Shown: one piece after another, positions 9,264 through 17,466 of the stretch
How positions within the stretch are numbered: position 1 is the first letter of the stretch
How the letters are laid out: each line of letters starts with the position of its first letter
Assembly (NCBI GenBank): GCA_963783105.1
Contig: CAWAMI010000004.1
Location: forward strand, 310,001-374,000
Direction of reading: 5' to 3'
DNA length: 64,000 bases
Source of the DNA: JAVEDQ01 sp963783105
GTDB lineage: Bacteria; Actinomycetota; Actinomycetes; Frankiales; Frankiaceae
Program-made: the position numbers and the translations under genes
The notes under the pieces: generated by a model
Told to the model about the DNA's origin: nothing
The model's input: only the letters and a program-made list of their open reading frames with translations
Databases searched by the model: none

Positions 9264-9309
9264 CGGCCGCTCGGTCGGCGGGACGGCCGCGGACCGCGGG
9301 TGGTCCATG

Positions 9310-9321
9310 GTGATCGATCAC
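9310..9321. promoter_or_regulatory. 12-bp perfect palindrome upstream of the acyl-CoA synthetase
   Basis: GTGATCGATCAC lies about 145 bp upstream of the acyl-CoA synthetase start and 46 bp after the SDR stop. It is operator-like, but no regulator can be assigned. Confidence 0.3.
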
Positions 9322-9465
9322 GCTCCGTGGCGGTTCGGGTTTCCGCTGGGTTGCGGCGGGTGATCTGTAGGGCTAATGGAGGCCGCGGCCGGCCCGCGCC
9401 GGGCGGCTGCGACGATGTGCCTCTCGGAATGTGACATCGCGGCGCATGGGGGGACAGGGAGCGGC

Positions 9466-11136
9466 ATGGGGCTCAGTGACAAGGTGACCGGTCTGGTTCG
9501 GGGCGGCGTCGGAGGAGCGGTCGGCAAGGTGGGCCAGAAGGCCGAGGTCGCCCGGGTGCTGGCCGGCACCGGCATCATCAAGCCGGTCCGACCGGACCAG
9601 CTGGTGCGCATGGGCATCGCCCTCGCCCGCTGGGGCTTCACCCCGGCGACCGGCTGGGGGGTCGGCGCCGCGCAGTACCCGAAGGAGAAGGCGGTCGTCG
9701 ACGACTTCGGGTCGCTGACGTTCGCCGAGATGGACGAGCAGTCCTCCGCCATCGCCACCGCCCTCGGCGAGAAGGGCGTCAAGGAGGGTGCCGCCGTCGG
9801 CGTCCTCATGCGCAACACGCGGTGGATGCTGCTGACGCTGTCCGCCCTGTCGAAGATCGGCGCCGACGCGATCCTGCTCAACACCGGCTTCGGTGCCCCG
9901 CAGATCGCCGACGTCTGCGAGCGCGAGGACGCGAAGGCCGTCGTCTACGACGCCGAGTTCGACAACCTCTTCGCAGAGGCCAAGGACGACATGCTCTACG
10001 TCCTCGGCTACGTTGCCGAGGACGAGCAGGACGTGAAGGGCGACAAGCCGACGCTGGCCGACCTCCTCGACACGTCGGTCAAGCTCGGGCGGCCGTCGCA
10101 TCGCAGCCGGCAGATCATCCTCACGAGCGGCACGACGGGAAAGCCGAAGGGTGCCCCGCGCTCGGTCGAGGGCCCGGAGCCCGCCGCAGCGTTCCTGTCC
10201 AAGATCCCGCTGAAGGCCCGCGGGACGACCATCATCGCCGCGCCGATCTTCCACGCCTGGGGCATGGCGCATCTCGGCCTCGCGCTGATGCTGTCCAGCA
10301 CGATCGTGCTGACCCGCAAGTTCGACCCCGAGCACACGCTGAAGCAGATCGACGAGAGCAAGGCCGACGGCCTCGTGGCCGTGCCGGTGATGCTGCAGCG
10401 GATCATGGAGCTCGACGAGTCGGTCCGCGACAAGTACGACACGTCCTCGCTCCGGGTCGTGGCGGTCAGCGGCTCGGCGCTCCCGGGGGATCTCGCCACC
10501 AAGTTCATGGACGCCTTCGGCGACGTGATCTACAGCCTCTACGGCTCCACCGAGGTCGCCTACGCGACCGTCGCCAACCCGAAGGACCTCCGTGACGCCC
10601 CCGGCACCGCGGGACGGCTGGTCATGGGCACGACGATCAAGCTCATCGACGAGCAGTCCGGCGAGCAGGTGAAGCAGGGCGACGTCGGCCGCATCTTCGT
10701 CGGCAACCCGTTCATCTTCACCGGCTACACCGGCGGCGAGGACAAGGACCGCATCGGCGACCTCGTGGCCTCCGGCGACGTCGGCCGCTTCGACGAGCAG
10801 GGCCGGCTGTTCATCGAGGGCCGGGACGACGAGATGATCGTTTCCGGCGGCGAGAACGTCTACCCGGCCGAGGTCGAGGACCTGCTCTCGAAGCTGGACG
10901 GCGTCCGCGAGTGCGCCGTGGTCGGCGTGGACGACGAGAAGATGGGCCAGCGCCTGGCCGCCTACATCGTCAAGGACGGCTCGGGGGACGTCTCCGAGAA
11001 GTCGGTGCAGGACTACGTCAAGAAGAACCTGGCCCGGCACAAGGTCCCGCGCGACGTGCACTTCATCGACGAGCTGCCGCGCAACGCCACCGGCAAGGTC
11101 GTGAAGAAGGACCTGAGCTCGGACGACGACGGCTGA
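9466..11136 (+). CDS. Acyl-CoA synthetase (AMP-binding, FadD-like)
   Basis: 556 residues from the ATG at 9466, which has a GGGAG site 5-6 bases upstream; an ATG at 9376 in the same frame lacks one. ANL-superfamily motifs are in order: P-loop TSGTTGKPKG at 220-229, the YGSTE motif near 361, GRDDEMIVSGGENVYPAEVE near 460, and the C-terminal catalytic Lys in NATGKVVKKDL. It should activate a fatty or other carboxylic acid to the acyl-CoA through an acyl-adenylate. Similar actinobacterial proteins are annotated FadD12-like. It stands alone, with the SDR upstream. Confidence 0.9.
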   Translation: MGLSDKVTGLVRGGVGGAVGKVGQKAEVARVLAGTGIIKPVRPDQLVRMGIALARWGFTPATGWGVGAAQYPKEKAVVDDFGSLTFAEMDEQSSAIATALGEKGVKEGAAVGVLMRNTRWMLLTLSALSKIGADAILLNTGFGAPQIADVCEREDAKAVVYDAEFDNLFAEAKDDMLYVLGYVAEDEQDVKGDKPTLADLLDTSVKLGRPSHRSRQIILTSGTTGKPKGAPRSVEGPEPAAAFLSKIPLKARGTTIIAAPIFHAWGMAHLGLALMLSSTIVLTRKFDPEHTLKQIDESKADGLVAVPVMLQRIMELDESVRDKYDTSSLRVVAVSGSALPGDLATKFMDAFGDVIYSLYGSTEVAYATVANPKDLRDAPGTAGRLVMGTTIKLIDEQSGEQVKQGDVGRIFVGNPFIFTGYTGGEDKDRIGDLVASGDVGRFDEQGRLFIEGRDDEMIVSGGENVYPAEVEDLLSKLDGVRECAVVGVDDEKMGQRLAAYIVKDGSGDVSEKSVQDYVKKNLARHKVPRDVHFIDELPRNATGKVVKKDLSSDDDG

Positions 11137-11213
11137 GCCGCCCCGCGCGCCCTCACCTTCGCGCCACGCGGCCCCGCACCTCGCTCGCTCGCGTGGCCCG
11201 CACCTCCCTGATC

Positions 11214-11267
11214 CGCGACTGCGTAAGGACACGCCGACAGCTCTCGGCGTGTCCTTACGCAGTCGCG
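11214..11267. repeat. Palindromic repeat, copy 1 (23-bp perfect arms, 8-base spacer)
   Basis: Arms 11214-11236 and 11245-11267 are exact reverse complements, with core CTGCGTAAGGACACGCCG. The spacer is 8 bases. Three more copies occur in this window with the same core and the same spacer length. This copy lies between the convergent acyl-CoA synthetase and DUF559 genes and contains the TAA stop codon of the latter (11255-11257). Confidence 0.93.
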
Positions 11268-12211
11268 CCTTCTTTCGGTCCCGGGCAGCTTCGGGGGCAG
11301 CGGAGGGTGCCCGTCCATCCCCTCGCGGTGAGCGCCGCGGCGATGGTCGCGGCGACCGTGTGCGGGTCCGTCAGGAGGACGAAGCCGGGGAAGCGCAGGA
11401 CTCCGAGGCGGTCGACCGTGTGCTGGTTGTCCCGAGACATGTCGGCCCACCAGCCTTCGGCGTCGAAGTGCCCCTGTTTGCCGTCGAACTCCGCGACCAG
11501 TTGTGAACCGTCCGGGCAGTCGTAGAGGCTGTCGACCAGAGCATTCCCGAGACGTCGCTGTCGTTGTGGTGCGGGCAGGCCATGGCTGGTGGTGATGTGG
11601 TGGTGCCGCACCTCGAGCAGGGTCTCGGCACCCTCGCCGGCCAGCTCGAGCACCTCGGACAGCAGGGCGTGTCGCGGGAGGTTCGGGTAGCGCTGCAGTA
11701 CCTCTTGCAGTCGGGGCACCGTCGTCGTCCGTCGCTGAACGGCAGAGGCGAGCAGCGCGACAGCCCGATCAGGAGATGCCGCGGCAGAGGCACAGTCCAG
11801 CACCGCCCGCTCGAGCCGAAACCGCCGGGGGAGCGCGGTCGGCTGGAGGTCTCGCTCGTCCCACCTGCGCGTGCGGTGGATACGCAGGCCCGGCTGCTTC
11901 CTGACGATGCGCGGGTCCGGAATCACGATGTCGATCACATCCGGCTCCGACAGCTGCCGGTCGGCCAGCCACCACGCTGTGCGGAAGCCGACGAAGGCGC
12001 CGAGGCCGGCGTAGAGCATCCCCGCCCAGGCTCGCTGCTCGGCGTCGAGTGCACCGGTGCTGGTCGCGACGACGCCGGGGTGCACCCGCCGCCAGCGTCC
12101 CTTCGAGACGCGGTACGTGACGGACTGCCGAGACAGCCCGTTCTCCTCGGCCTGGTGAACCGTGAGGATCCCGTGCTGCAGCTCCAGCAGCTCCGCGAGG
12201 TCGTCCGACAC
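11255..12211 (-). CDS. DUF559 / AbiEi-type antitoxin-domain protein
   Basis: 318 residues from a GTG at 12211. The N terminus (HGILTVHQAEENGLSRQSV) is a winged-helix of the type-IV TA antitoxin (AbiEi_4) kind. The C terminus resembles the Vsr-like nuclease fold of DUF559: LVAEFDGKQGHFD near 260 and a Leu-Arg-Phe strand near 290 (GVLRFPG). Proteins with this architecture are frequent single genes in actinobacteria and their role is undetermined. The stop codon lies inside palindromic repeat copy 1, and copy 2 lies 70 bp upstream of the start, so the gene is exactly bracketed by the two repeats. The frame continues upstream of the start only by reading through copy 2. Confidence 0.78.
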   Translation of the reverse strand: MSDDLAELLELQHGILTVHQAEENGLSRQSVTYRVSKGRWRRVHPGVVATSTGALDAEQRAWAGMLYAGLGAFVGFRTAWWLADRQLSEPDVIDIVIPDPRIVRKQPGLRIHRTRRWDERDLQPTALPRRFRLERAVLDCASAAASPDRAVALLASAVQRRTTTVPRLQEVLQRYPNLPRHALLSEVLELAGEGAETLLEVRHHHITTSHGLPAPQRQRRLGNALVDSLYDCPDGSQLVAEFDGKQGHFDAEGWWADMSRDNQHTVDRLGVLRFPGFVLLTDPHTVAATIAAALTARGWTGTLRCPRSCPGPKEGATA

Positions 12212-12280
12212 GAGCGGAAGCCTGAGCCATCGACAGAGTTCGTGGCCGGCCCGGTGTGGACAACCGCCCAGGCGTCCAGA

Positions 12281-12328
12281 GATTGCGTAAGGACACGCCG
12301 ACAGCTCTTGGCGTGTCCTTACGCAGTC
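12281..12328. repeat. Palindromic repeat, copy 2
   Basis: Left arm TGCGTAAGGACACGCCG and right arm TGGCGTGTCCTTACGCA are separated by the same 8-base spacer as copy 1 (ACAGCTCT), with one mismatch and one G-T pair. It lies between the start of the DUF559 gene and the end of pncB. Confidence 0.92.
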
Positions 12329-12336
12329 CCGGAATC

Positions 12337-12380
12337 GGGGGTGGGGGTGGGGGTGGGGGCGGAGAAGGGGGCGGGGGCGG
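12337..12380 (+). repeat. G-rich tract with quadruplex potential
   Basis: The plus strand carries seven runs of four or five G separated by one to four bases (GGGGGTGGGGGTGGGGG and further runs). It sits just after repeat copy 2 and just before the 3' end of pncB, where the transcript of pncB would be C-rich. Confidence 0.6.
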
Positions 12381-12384
12381 TGCG

Positions 12385-13671
12385 CTACTCGAAGATCGTC
12401 TGCAGCGCCGGCACGCCCTCGGAGAGCTGCAGCGCCTCCCGCGGCAGCTCGCGGCGGACCCGGAGGAAGTGCTCCCGCGCCGCCTCGATCCCGCCGTCGT
12501 CCTGCCGCTCGCCGTCGACGACGAGCGGTCGCAGCAGCGGACGCGCACCCTCCGGCCCGTCCACGTCGAGCGGCCCGGACGGGCGGAGCTGCACGACGTC
12601 GGCCTCGGCGTGGCCCCTGGCGTCGAGGCGGCGGAAGGCGGTCTTGCGGCCGCCGTGTGACCGCTTGTTCAGCGACCATTTCTCCACCGGCGTCCCGTCC
12701 CGCTCGACGAGCTTGTAGACGAACCCGGCGGTCGGCGCCCCGGAGCCGGTCACGAGGCTGGTGCCGACGCCGTAGGAGTCGACCGGGAACGACGAGAGGC
12801 CGGCGATCGCGAACTCGTTGAGGTCGCTGGTGACGACGATCTTCGTCCGGGTCGCGCCCAGCTCGTCGAGCAGGTTCCGCACCTCCACCGCCAGCGGGCC
12901 GAGGTCACCGCTGTCGATCCGCACAGCGCCGAGCTCCGGGCCGGCGACCTCGACCGCTGTCCGGACCCCCTCCAGAACGTCGTAGGTGTCCACGAGCAGC
13001 GTCGTGCCGCGCCCGAGGCTGGCCACCTGGGCGGCGAACGCGGTCTTCTCGTCGGCGTGCGCCAACGTGAACGCGTGCGCGCTCGTCCCCGACGTGGGGA
13101 TGCCGTAGCGCCGTCCTGCCTCGAGGTTGGAGGTGCGGGCGAACCCGGCGATGTAGGCGACCCGCGCCGCCGCGACGGCGGCCTGCTCGTGGGTGCGACG
13201 TGAGCCCATCTCGACGCACGGCCGCTCGCCCGCAGCGCAGGTCATGCGCGCCGCGGCGGAGGCGATGGCCGAGTCGTGGTTGAGGATCGACAGCACCAGC
13301 GTCTCGAGCAGCACGCAGTCGGCGAAGCTGCCCTCGACCACCATCACCGGGGTGTCCGGGAAGTACGCCTCGCCCTCCGCGAGTCCCCAGATCGACCCGC
13401 GGAACCGGTAGTCCGCGAGCCACCCGGCCGTCGCCTCGTCGACGACGTCGTGCTCGCGGAGCGCCGCGATCTCCGCCTCGCCGAAACGGAAGTGTTCGAG
13501 CGCGTCGAGGAAGCGTCCGGTACCGCCGACGACGCCGTAACGCCGCCGGTTCGGCAGCGAGCGGGCGAAGACCTCGAACACCGCGGAACTGGTCGCCGCG
13601 CCGGACTCGAGGGCGGCCCGGAGCATCGTGAGCTCGTAGTGGTCCGTGAGCAGCGCCGTACTGGACGTCAT
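12385..13671 (-). CDS. pncB: Nicotinate phosphoribosyltransferase
   Basis: 428 residues from an ATG start. The start MTSSTALLTDHYELTML and the active-site region GIPTSGTSAHAFTLAH, with the phosphorylated His near 199, are diagnostic. VRIDSGDLG near 270 and GVGTSLVTG near 310 bind phosphoribosyl pyrophosphate and product. The enzyme makes nicotinate mononucleotide from nicotinate in NAD salvage. In M. tuberculosis pncB1 also sits beside clpS, transcribed divergently, and the same arrangement is found here. Confidence 0.94.
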   Translation of the reverse strand: MTSSTALLTDHYELTMLRAALESGAATSSAVFEVFARSLPNRRRYGVVGGTGRFLDALEHFRFGEAEIAALREHDVVDEATAGWLADYRFRGSIWGLAEGEAYFPDTPVMVVEGSFADCVLLETLVLSILNHDSAIASAAARMTCAAGERPCVEMGSRRTHEQAAVAAARVAYIAGFARTSNLEAGRRYGIPTSGTSAHAFTLAHADEKTAFAAQVASLGRGTTLLVDTYDVLEGVRTAVEVAGPELGAVRIDSGDLGPLAVEVRNLLDELGATRTKIVVTSDLNEFAIAGLSSFPVDSYGVGTSLVTGSGAPTAGFVYKLVERDGTPVEKWSLNKRSHGGRKTAFRRLDARGHAEADVVQLRPSGPLDVDGPEGARPLLRPLVVDGERQDDGGIEAAREHFLRVRRELPREALQLSEGVPALQTIFE

Positions 13672-13756
13672 CCGCGCAGCTTATGAGCCGTCGCGCGGCC
13701 GTTGCCGGTCAGGTCAACCGGTGACCTCGGCGGGTCCGCCGTTGCAGAATGTCGCC

Positions 13757-14056
13757 ATGGCAGGAGCACTCGAACTTCCCGTCGAGGAACGGGCGGACGA
13801 GCTCGAGGAGGATGTCGCTCCCGACCGCCCCTGGGTCACGATCGTCTGGGACGACCCGATCAACCTGATGTCCTACGTGACCTTCGTCTTCCAGGACATC
13901 TTCGGCTACAGCCGGGAGAAGGCCCAGCGCCTCATGCTCAACGTGCACCAGCTCGGCAAGGCCGTCGTGTCCAACGGCACGCGGGAGGAGATGGAGCGCG
14001 ACGTCGCCCAACTCCACGCCGCCGGGCTGTGGGCGACCCTGGCGCACGACTCGTGA
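13757..14056 (+). CDS. clpS: ATP-dependent Clp protease adaptor ClpS
   Basis: 99 residues. WVTIVWDDPINLMSYVTFVF holds the N-degron pocket DDP region, and MLNVHQLGKAVVSNGTREE is the conserved ClpS core. It delivers N-end-rule substrates to ClpC1/ClpA-type unfoldases. The stop overlaps the GTG of the next gene (GTGA at 14053-14056), implying translational coupling. Confidence 0.95.
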   Translation: MAGALELPVEERADELEEDVAPDRPWVTIVWDDPINLMSYVTFVFQDIFGYSREKAQRLMLNVHQLGKAVVSNGTREEMERDVAQLHAAGLWATLAHDS

Positions 14057-14667
14057 CGCGAGGGTTCCGCCGGACGAAGAAGGGGGTCACGGCGACCTTC
14101 GACGCCACGCAGGCCGGCGTGCTGCGCCGCCTCGCCGGCGACATCGAGGAGCTCATGCAGCTCCGCGCCGAGGCGGACGGGTCGGGGGACGCGACGACGC
14201 CGGGGTCGGGTCCGGCCGACGACGACCCGCTGGCCGCCCTGTTCGCCGACTTCACCTCCGGGGCCTCGGAGCGTCCGGACGATCCGGTGCTGGCCCGTCT
14301 GCTGCCGGACGGCTACGCGGACGTCACCGCCGACGGCGGAGCGGACGACGGCGCGGCCGCGGCCGATTTCCGCCGCTTCACCGAGGCCGACCTGCGGGCC
14401 GGCAAGAGCCAGACGGCCCGGCTGATCCGCGACTCGCTGCCGCCCGAGGGTGGCACCGTCCTGCTCGACGACGAGCGCGCGACGGGATGGCTGCGCGGGC
14501 TGAACGACATGCGCCTGTCCCTCGGCACGGCGCTCGACGTCGGGCCGGACACCGAGCGCGAGTACCTGCGGCTCGACCCGATGTCGGTCCGCGCGCGTCG
14601 CCTGTACCTGTACTTCTGGCTCGGCGTTCTGCAGGAGACGCTGCTCGAGGCGATCACCGACCGCTGA
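14053..14667 (+). CDS. DUF2017 family protein
   Basis: 204 residues from a GTG that overlaps the clpS stop. The motifs FRRTKKGVTATFDATQAGVLRRL at the start and ARLLPDGYAD in the middle are typical of DUF2017. This is a conserved actinobacterial protein always found after clpS (Rv1332 in M. tuberculosis). Its function is unknown. The strict pairing with ClpS suggests a role linked to proteolysis, but nothing in the sequence proves this. Confidence 0.85.
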   Translation: MTRGFRRTKKGVTATFDATQAGVLRRLAGDIEELMQLRAEADGSGDATTPGSGPADDDPLAALFADFTSGASERPDDPVLARLLPDGYADVTADGGADDGAAAADFRRFTEADLRAGKSQTARLIRDSLPPEGGTVLLDDERATGWLRGLNDMRLSLGTALDVGPDTEREYLRLDPMSVRARRLYLYFWLGVLQETLLEAITDR

Positions 14668-14704
14668 GGCGGGCGTGGCGACGCGCAGAAGTAGCGTCGA
14701 GGCC

Positions 14705-15115
14705 GTGCTGAAGCTGTCCCGGGACTTCTACGACCAGATCGTCGCCCACGCGCGTCGCGACCACCCGGACGAGGCGTGCGGCGTCATCGCCGGACGCGAC
14801 GGGCAGCCGGAGCGCTTCATCGAGATGGTCAACGCGGCCCGCTCACCCACGTTCTACGAGTTCGACTCGATGGACCTGTTGAACCTCTACAAGGAGATGG
14901 ACGCCCGGGACGAGGACCCCGTCGTGATCTACCACTCACACACGGCGACCGAGGCCTACCCCTCGCGCACCGACATCTCCTACGCGTCGGAGCCGGAGGC
15001 CCACTACGTGCTGGTCTCGACCCGGGAGGACCAGGACGATCCGGGCGACCCCGAGTTCCGGAGCTTCCGGATCGTCGACGGCGTGGTCACCGAGGAGCCG
15101 GTGGAAATCTCCTGA
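14705..15115 (+). CDS. mec: Mec-type JAMM metallopeptidase (CysO-cysteine hydrolase)
   Basis: 136 residues from a GTG at 14705. The JAMM zinc motif is complete: Glu23 (DEACG), His77-Ser-His79, then seven residues to Ser87 and Asp90 (HSHTATEAYPSRTD). In M. tuberculosis Mec releases cysteine from the C terminus of the CysO thiocarboxylate carrier. The adjacent cysO and cysM genes make the same role very likely here. It follows the DUF2017 gene by 37 bp. Confidence 0.92.
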   Translation: MLKLSRDFYDQIVAHARRDHPDEACGVIAGRDGQPERFIEMVNAARSPTFYEFDSMDLLNLYKEMDARDEDPVVIYHSHTATEAYPSRTDISYASEPEAHYVLVSTREDQDDPGDPEFRSFRIVDGVVTEEPVEIS

Positions 15116-15142
15116 GCCCCGATCGTGTTGCAAGATTGCACT

Positions 15143-15418
15143 ATGGCTGTGCAGGTAAAGGTGCCGACGATCCTCCGATCCCACACCGGTGGGTCGAAGT
15201 CCGTGGAGGCGTCGGGCGACACGCTCGACGCCGTCCTGAAGGACGTCGACTCGCGGCATGAGGGCCTCCGGGCCCGACTGGTCGACGACGAGGGCAAGCT
15301 CCACCGCTTCGTGAACATCTACGTCGACGACGAGGACGTGCGCTTCAACGGCAGCCTCGACGCCCCGGTCTCGGAGAACTCGACGGTGACCATCCTCCCC
15401 GCGGTCGCCGGCGGCTGA
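15143..15418 (+). CDS. cysO: Sulfur-carrier protein CysO (MoaD/ThiS family)
   Basis: 91 residues from an ATG at 15143. It has a ubiquitin-like fold with the diagnostic C-terminal Gly-Gly (TILPAVAGG), which is converted to a thiocarboxylate. VNIYVDDEDVRF is the conserved central strand of the CysO/MoaD group. It supplies sulfide to CysM and is released as cysteine by Mec. It is placed between mec and cysM, as in M. tuberculosis. Confidence 0.93.
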   Translation: MAVQVKVPTILRSHTGGSKSVEASGDTLDAVLKDVDSRHEGLRARLVDDEGKLHRFVNIYVDDEDVRFNGSLDAPVSENSTVTILPAVAGG

Positions 15419-15500
15419 GCCGGCCTCCCGGCGGGCACACCGTCTCCGCGGCCCCCGCCGGGCTCGCGCCCTGCCTGTAGAGAAGGACGTATCTCATCCC

Positions 15501-16448
15501 ATGCGGTTCGAGAGCCTCGTCGACTCCGTCGGCAACACCCCGCTCGTCGGGTTGCCGCGGCTGTCGCCGTCGCCCGACGTCCGGCTCTGGGCCAAGCTCG
15601 AGCAGAACAACCCGACGGGCTCGGTGAAGGACCGGCCGGCGCTCTACATGGTCGCGCAGGCCGAGAAGGACGGGCTGCTCTACCCGGGCGCCACCGTGCT
15701 CGAGCCGACGTCGGGCAACACCGGCATCTCCCTGGCGATGGTCTGCCAGCAGAAGGGCTACCGACTCGTCTGCGTGATGCCGGAGAACACCTCCGAGGAG
15801 CGGCGCCAGCTGCTGCACATGTGGGGCGCTGAGATCGTCTCCTCGCCGGCCGCGGGCGGCTCCAACGAGGCCGTCGCCGTGGCCAAGCGGATGGCGGCGG
15901 AGAACCCGGACTGGGTGATGCTCTACCAGTACGGCAACCCGGCCAACAGCCTGTCGCACTACGAGACGACCGGCCCCGAGCTGCTCGCCGACCTCCCGAC
16001 GATCACCCATTTCATCGCGGGCCTCGGCACGACCGGCACCCTGATGGGCGTCGGCCGGTTCCTGCGGGAACAGATCCACGACGTCAAGATCGTCGCGGCC
16101 GAGCCGCAGTACGGCGACGTCGTCTACGGGCTGCGCAACATCGACGAGGGGTTCATCCCCGAGCTCTACGACCCGTCGATCCTCACCACCCGCTACTCGG
16201 TCGACCATCGCGCCGCCCTGCGCCGCACCCGGGAACTCGTCGAGCAGGAGGGCATCTTCGCCGGCATCTCGACCGGCGGCATCCTGCACGCGGCTCTGGC
16301 CCAGGCGAACAAGGCGGTGCAGGCGGGCGAGCGCGCCGACATCGCGTTCATCGTCTGCGACGGCGGGTGGAAGTACCTCTCGACGGGTGCCTACAGCGGC
16401 ACGCTGGAGGACGCCGAGGCCGCCCTCGAAGGCCAGCTCTGGGCCTGA
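15501..16448 (+). CDS. cysM: O-phosphoserine sulfhydrylase CysM (CysO-dependent)
   Basis: 315 residues. PLP lysine is Lys43 in NNPTGSVKDRPA. TSGNTGIS near 74 binds substrate, and the GLGTTGT loop near 176 holds the PLP phosphate. YGLRNIDEGF carries the Arg that in M. tuberculosis CysM selects O-phosphoserine, and the C terminus EGQLWA is the same as in that enzyme. It makes cysteine from O-phosphoserine with CysO-thiocarboxylate as the sulfur donor. The ATG follows cysO by 82 bp. Confidence 0.95.
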   Translation: MRFESLVDSVGNTPLVGLPRLSPSPDVRLWAKLEQNNPTGSVKDRPALYMVAQAEKDGLLYPGATVLEPTSGNTGISLAMVCQQKGYRLVCVMPENTSEERRQLLHMWGAEIVSSPAAGGSNEAVAVAKRMAAENPDWVMLYQYGNPANSLSHYETTGPELLADLPTITHFIAGLGTTGTLMGVGRFLREQIHDVKIVAAEPQYGDVVYGLRNIDEGFIPELYDPSILTTRYSVDHRAALRRTRELVEQEGIFAGISTGGILHAALAQANKAVQAGERADIAFIVCDGGWKYLSTGAYSGTLEDAEAALEGQLWA

Positions 16449-16492
16449 CCGCGCCTGACTGGGCCCGTTACGCGAGGCCGGTCCACAGCCCT

Positions 16493-16506
16493 GTGACATA
16501 TGTAAC
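16493..16506. promoter_or_regulatory. Near-perfect 14-bp palindrome upstream of murI
   Basis: GTGACATATGTAAC (12 of 14 positions symmetric) stands 57-70 bp upstream of the murI start, in an AT-richer patch than its surroundings. It looks like an operator or promoter element. GTGAC...GTAAC also resembles repeat-type sites bound by response regulators of the MtrA kind, but that assignment is a guess. Confidence 0.4.
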
Positions 16507-16563
16507 CGAGACCCGGCCCTTCGCGATGCACGTATTCGGCTACTTCTGGCTATTAACCTGAAG

Positions 16564-17463
16564 GTGATGAGCAACGCATCGATCGGGGTTTTCGACTCCG
16601 GCGTCGGCGGGCTCACCGTGGCACGGGCGATCCTGGATCAGCTCCCGCACGAACCGTTGCTCTACGTCGGCGACACCGCGCACGGTCCCTACGGCCCGTT
16701 GCCCATCGCCGAGGTCCGTCGGCACGCGCTCAAGGTCATGGATCATCTCGTGGCCGAGGGCGTGAAGATGCTGGTCATCGCCTGCAACTCGGCCAGCTCG
16801 GCCTGCCTGCGCGATGCCCGCGAACGCTACGACCTTCCGGTGGTGGAGGTCGTGCTGCCGGCCGTGCGCCGGGCCGTCCGATCCACCCACACCGGCCGGG
16901 TGGGCGTCATCGGCACCCGCGCCACCATCGGCAGCCTCGCCTACGACGACGCGTTCCATGCCGTTCCCGGCATCGAGCTGACCACCGTCGCCTGCCCCCG
17001 CTTCGTCGAGTTCGTCGAGCGGGGGGAGACCTACTCGCCCGAACTGCTCGCCCTCGCCCACGAGTACCTCGAGCCGCTCCAGCGCGCGGACGTCGACACC
17101 GTCGTCCTGGGCTGCACGCACTACCCGCTGCTCACCGGGGTGCTCAGCTACGTGCTCGGTGAGGGCGTGACTCTGGTCAGCAGTGCCGAGGAGACGGCGA
17201 AGGACGTCTACCGGGTGCTCGCCCGCTCGGACGGCTTCCGCGATCCGGCGCTGCCTGCGCCGACCCACCGCTTTCTCGCCACCGGCGACCCCGAGCCCTT
17301 CGAGCGGCTCGGTCAGCGCTTCCTCGGGCCGGAGGTCGGCCAGGTGAAGCGGGCGATCGACCTGGCCGCCACCGGCGAGCTCCCCGCGCTCTCGAGCCTG
17401 GGCTCGCCGGCCCGCGGAGCGGCGCAGCCCGCCTCCCGCCCCCGCGAGCGGGCGGAGGCCTGA
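16564..17463 (+). CDS. murI: Glutamate racemase
   Basis: 299 residues from a GTG, with an ATG at the next codon. The catalytic cysteines are Cys74 (VIACNSAS) and Cys184 (LGCTHYPLL), and the start SIGVFDSGVGGLTV is the glutamate-racemase signature. It supplies D-glutamate for peptidoglycan. The gene follows cysM as in mycobacteria, except that the rhomboid gene (Rv1337) expected between them is absent. Confidence 0.95.
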   Translation: MMSNASIGVFDSGVGGLTVARAILDQLPHEPLLYVGDTAHGPYGPLPIAEVRRHALKVMDHLVAEGVKMLVIACNSASSACLRDARERYDLPVVEVVLPAVRRAVRSTHTGRVGVIGTRATIGSLAYDDAFHAVPGIELTTVACPRFVEFVERGETYSPELLALAHEYLEPLQRADVDTVVLGCTHYPLLTGVLSYVLGEGVTLVSSAEETAKDVYRVLARSDGFRDPALPAPTHRFLATGDPEPFERLGQRFLGPEVGQVKRAIDLAATGELPALSSLGSPARGAAQPASRPRERAEA

Positions 17464-17466
17464 ATC

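Noticed and set aside
9373..11232. 619-residue minus-strand open frame opposite the acyl-CoA synthetase
   Set aside because: Mirror of a complete ANL enzyme; no independent motifs or ribosome site.
11214..12328. The bracketed DUF559 gene as an insertion sequence
   Set aside because: No transposase is encoded, and no target-site duplication could be identified by eye around the two palindromes.
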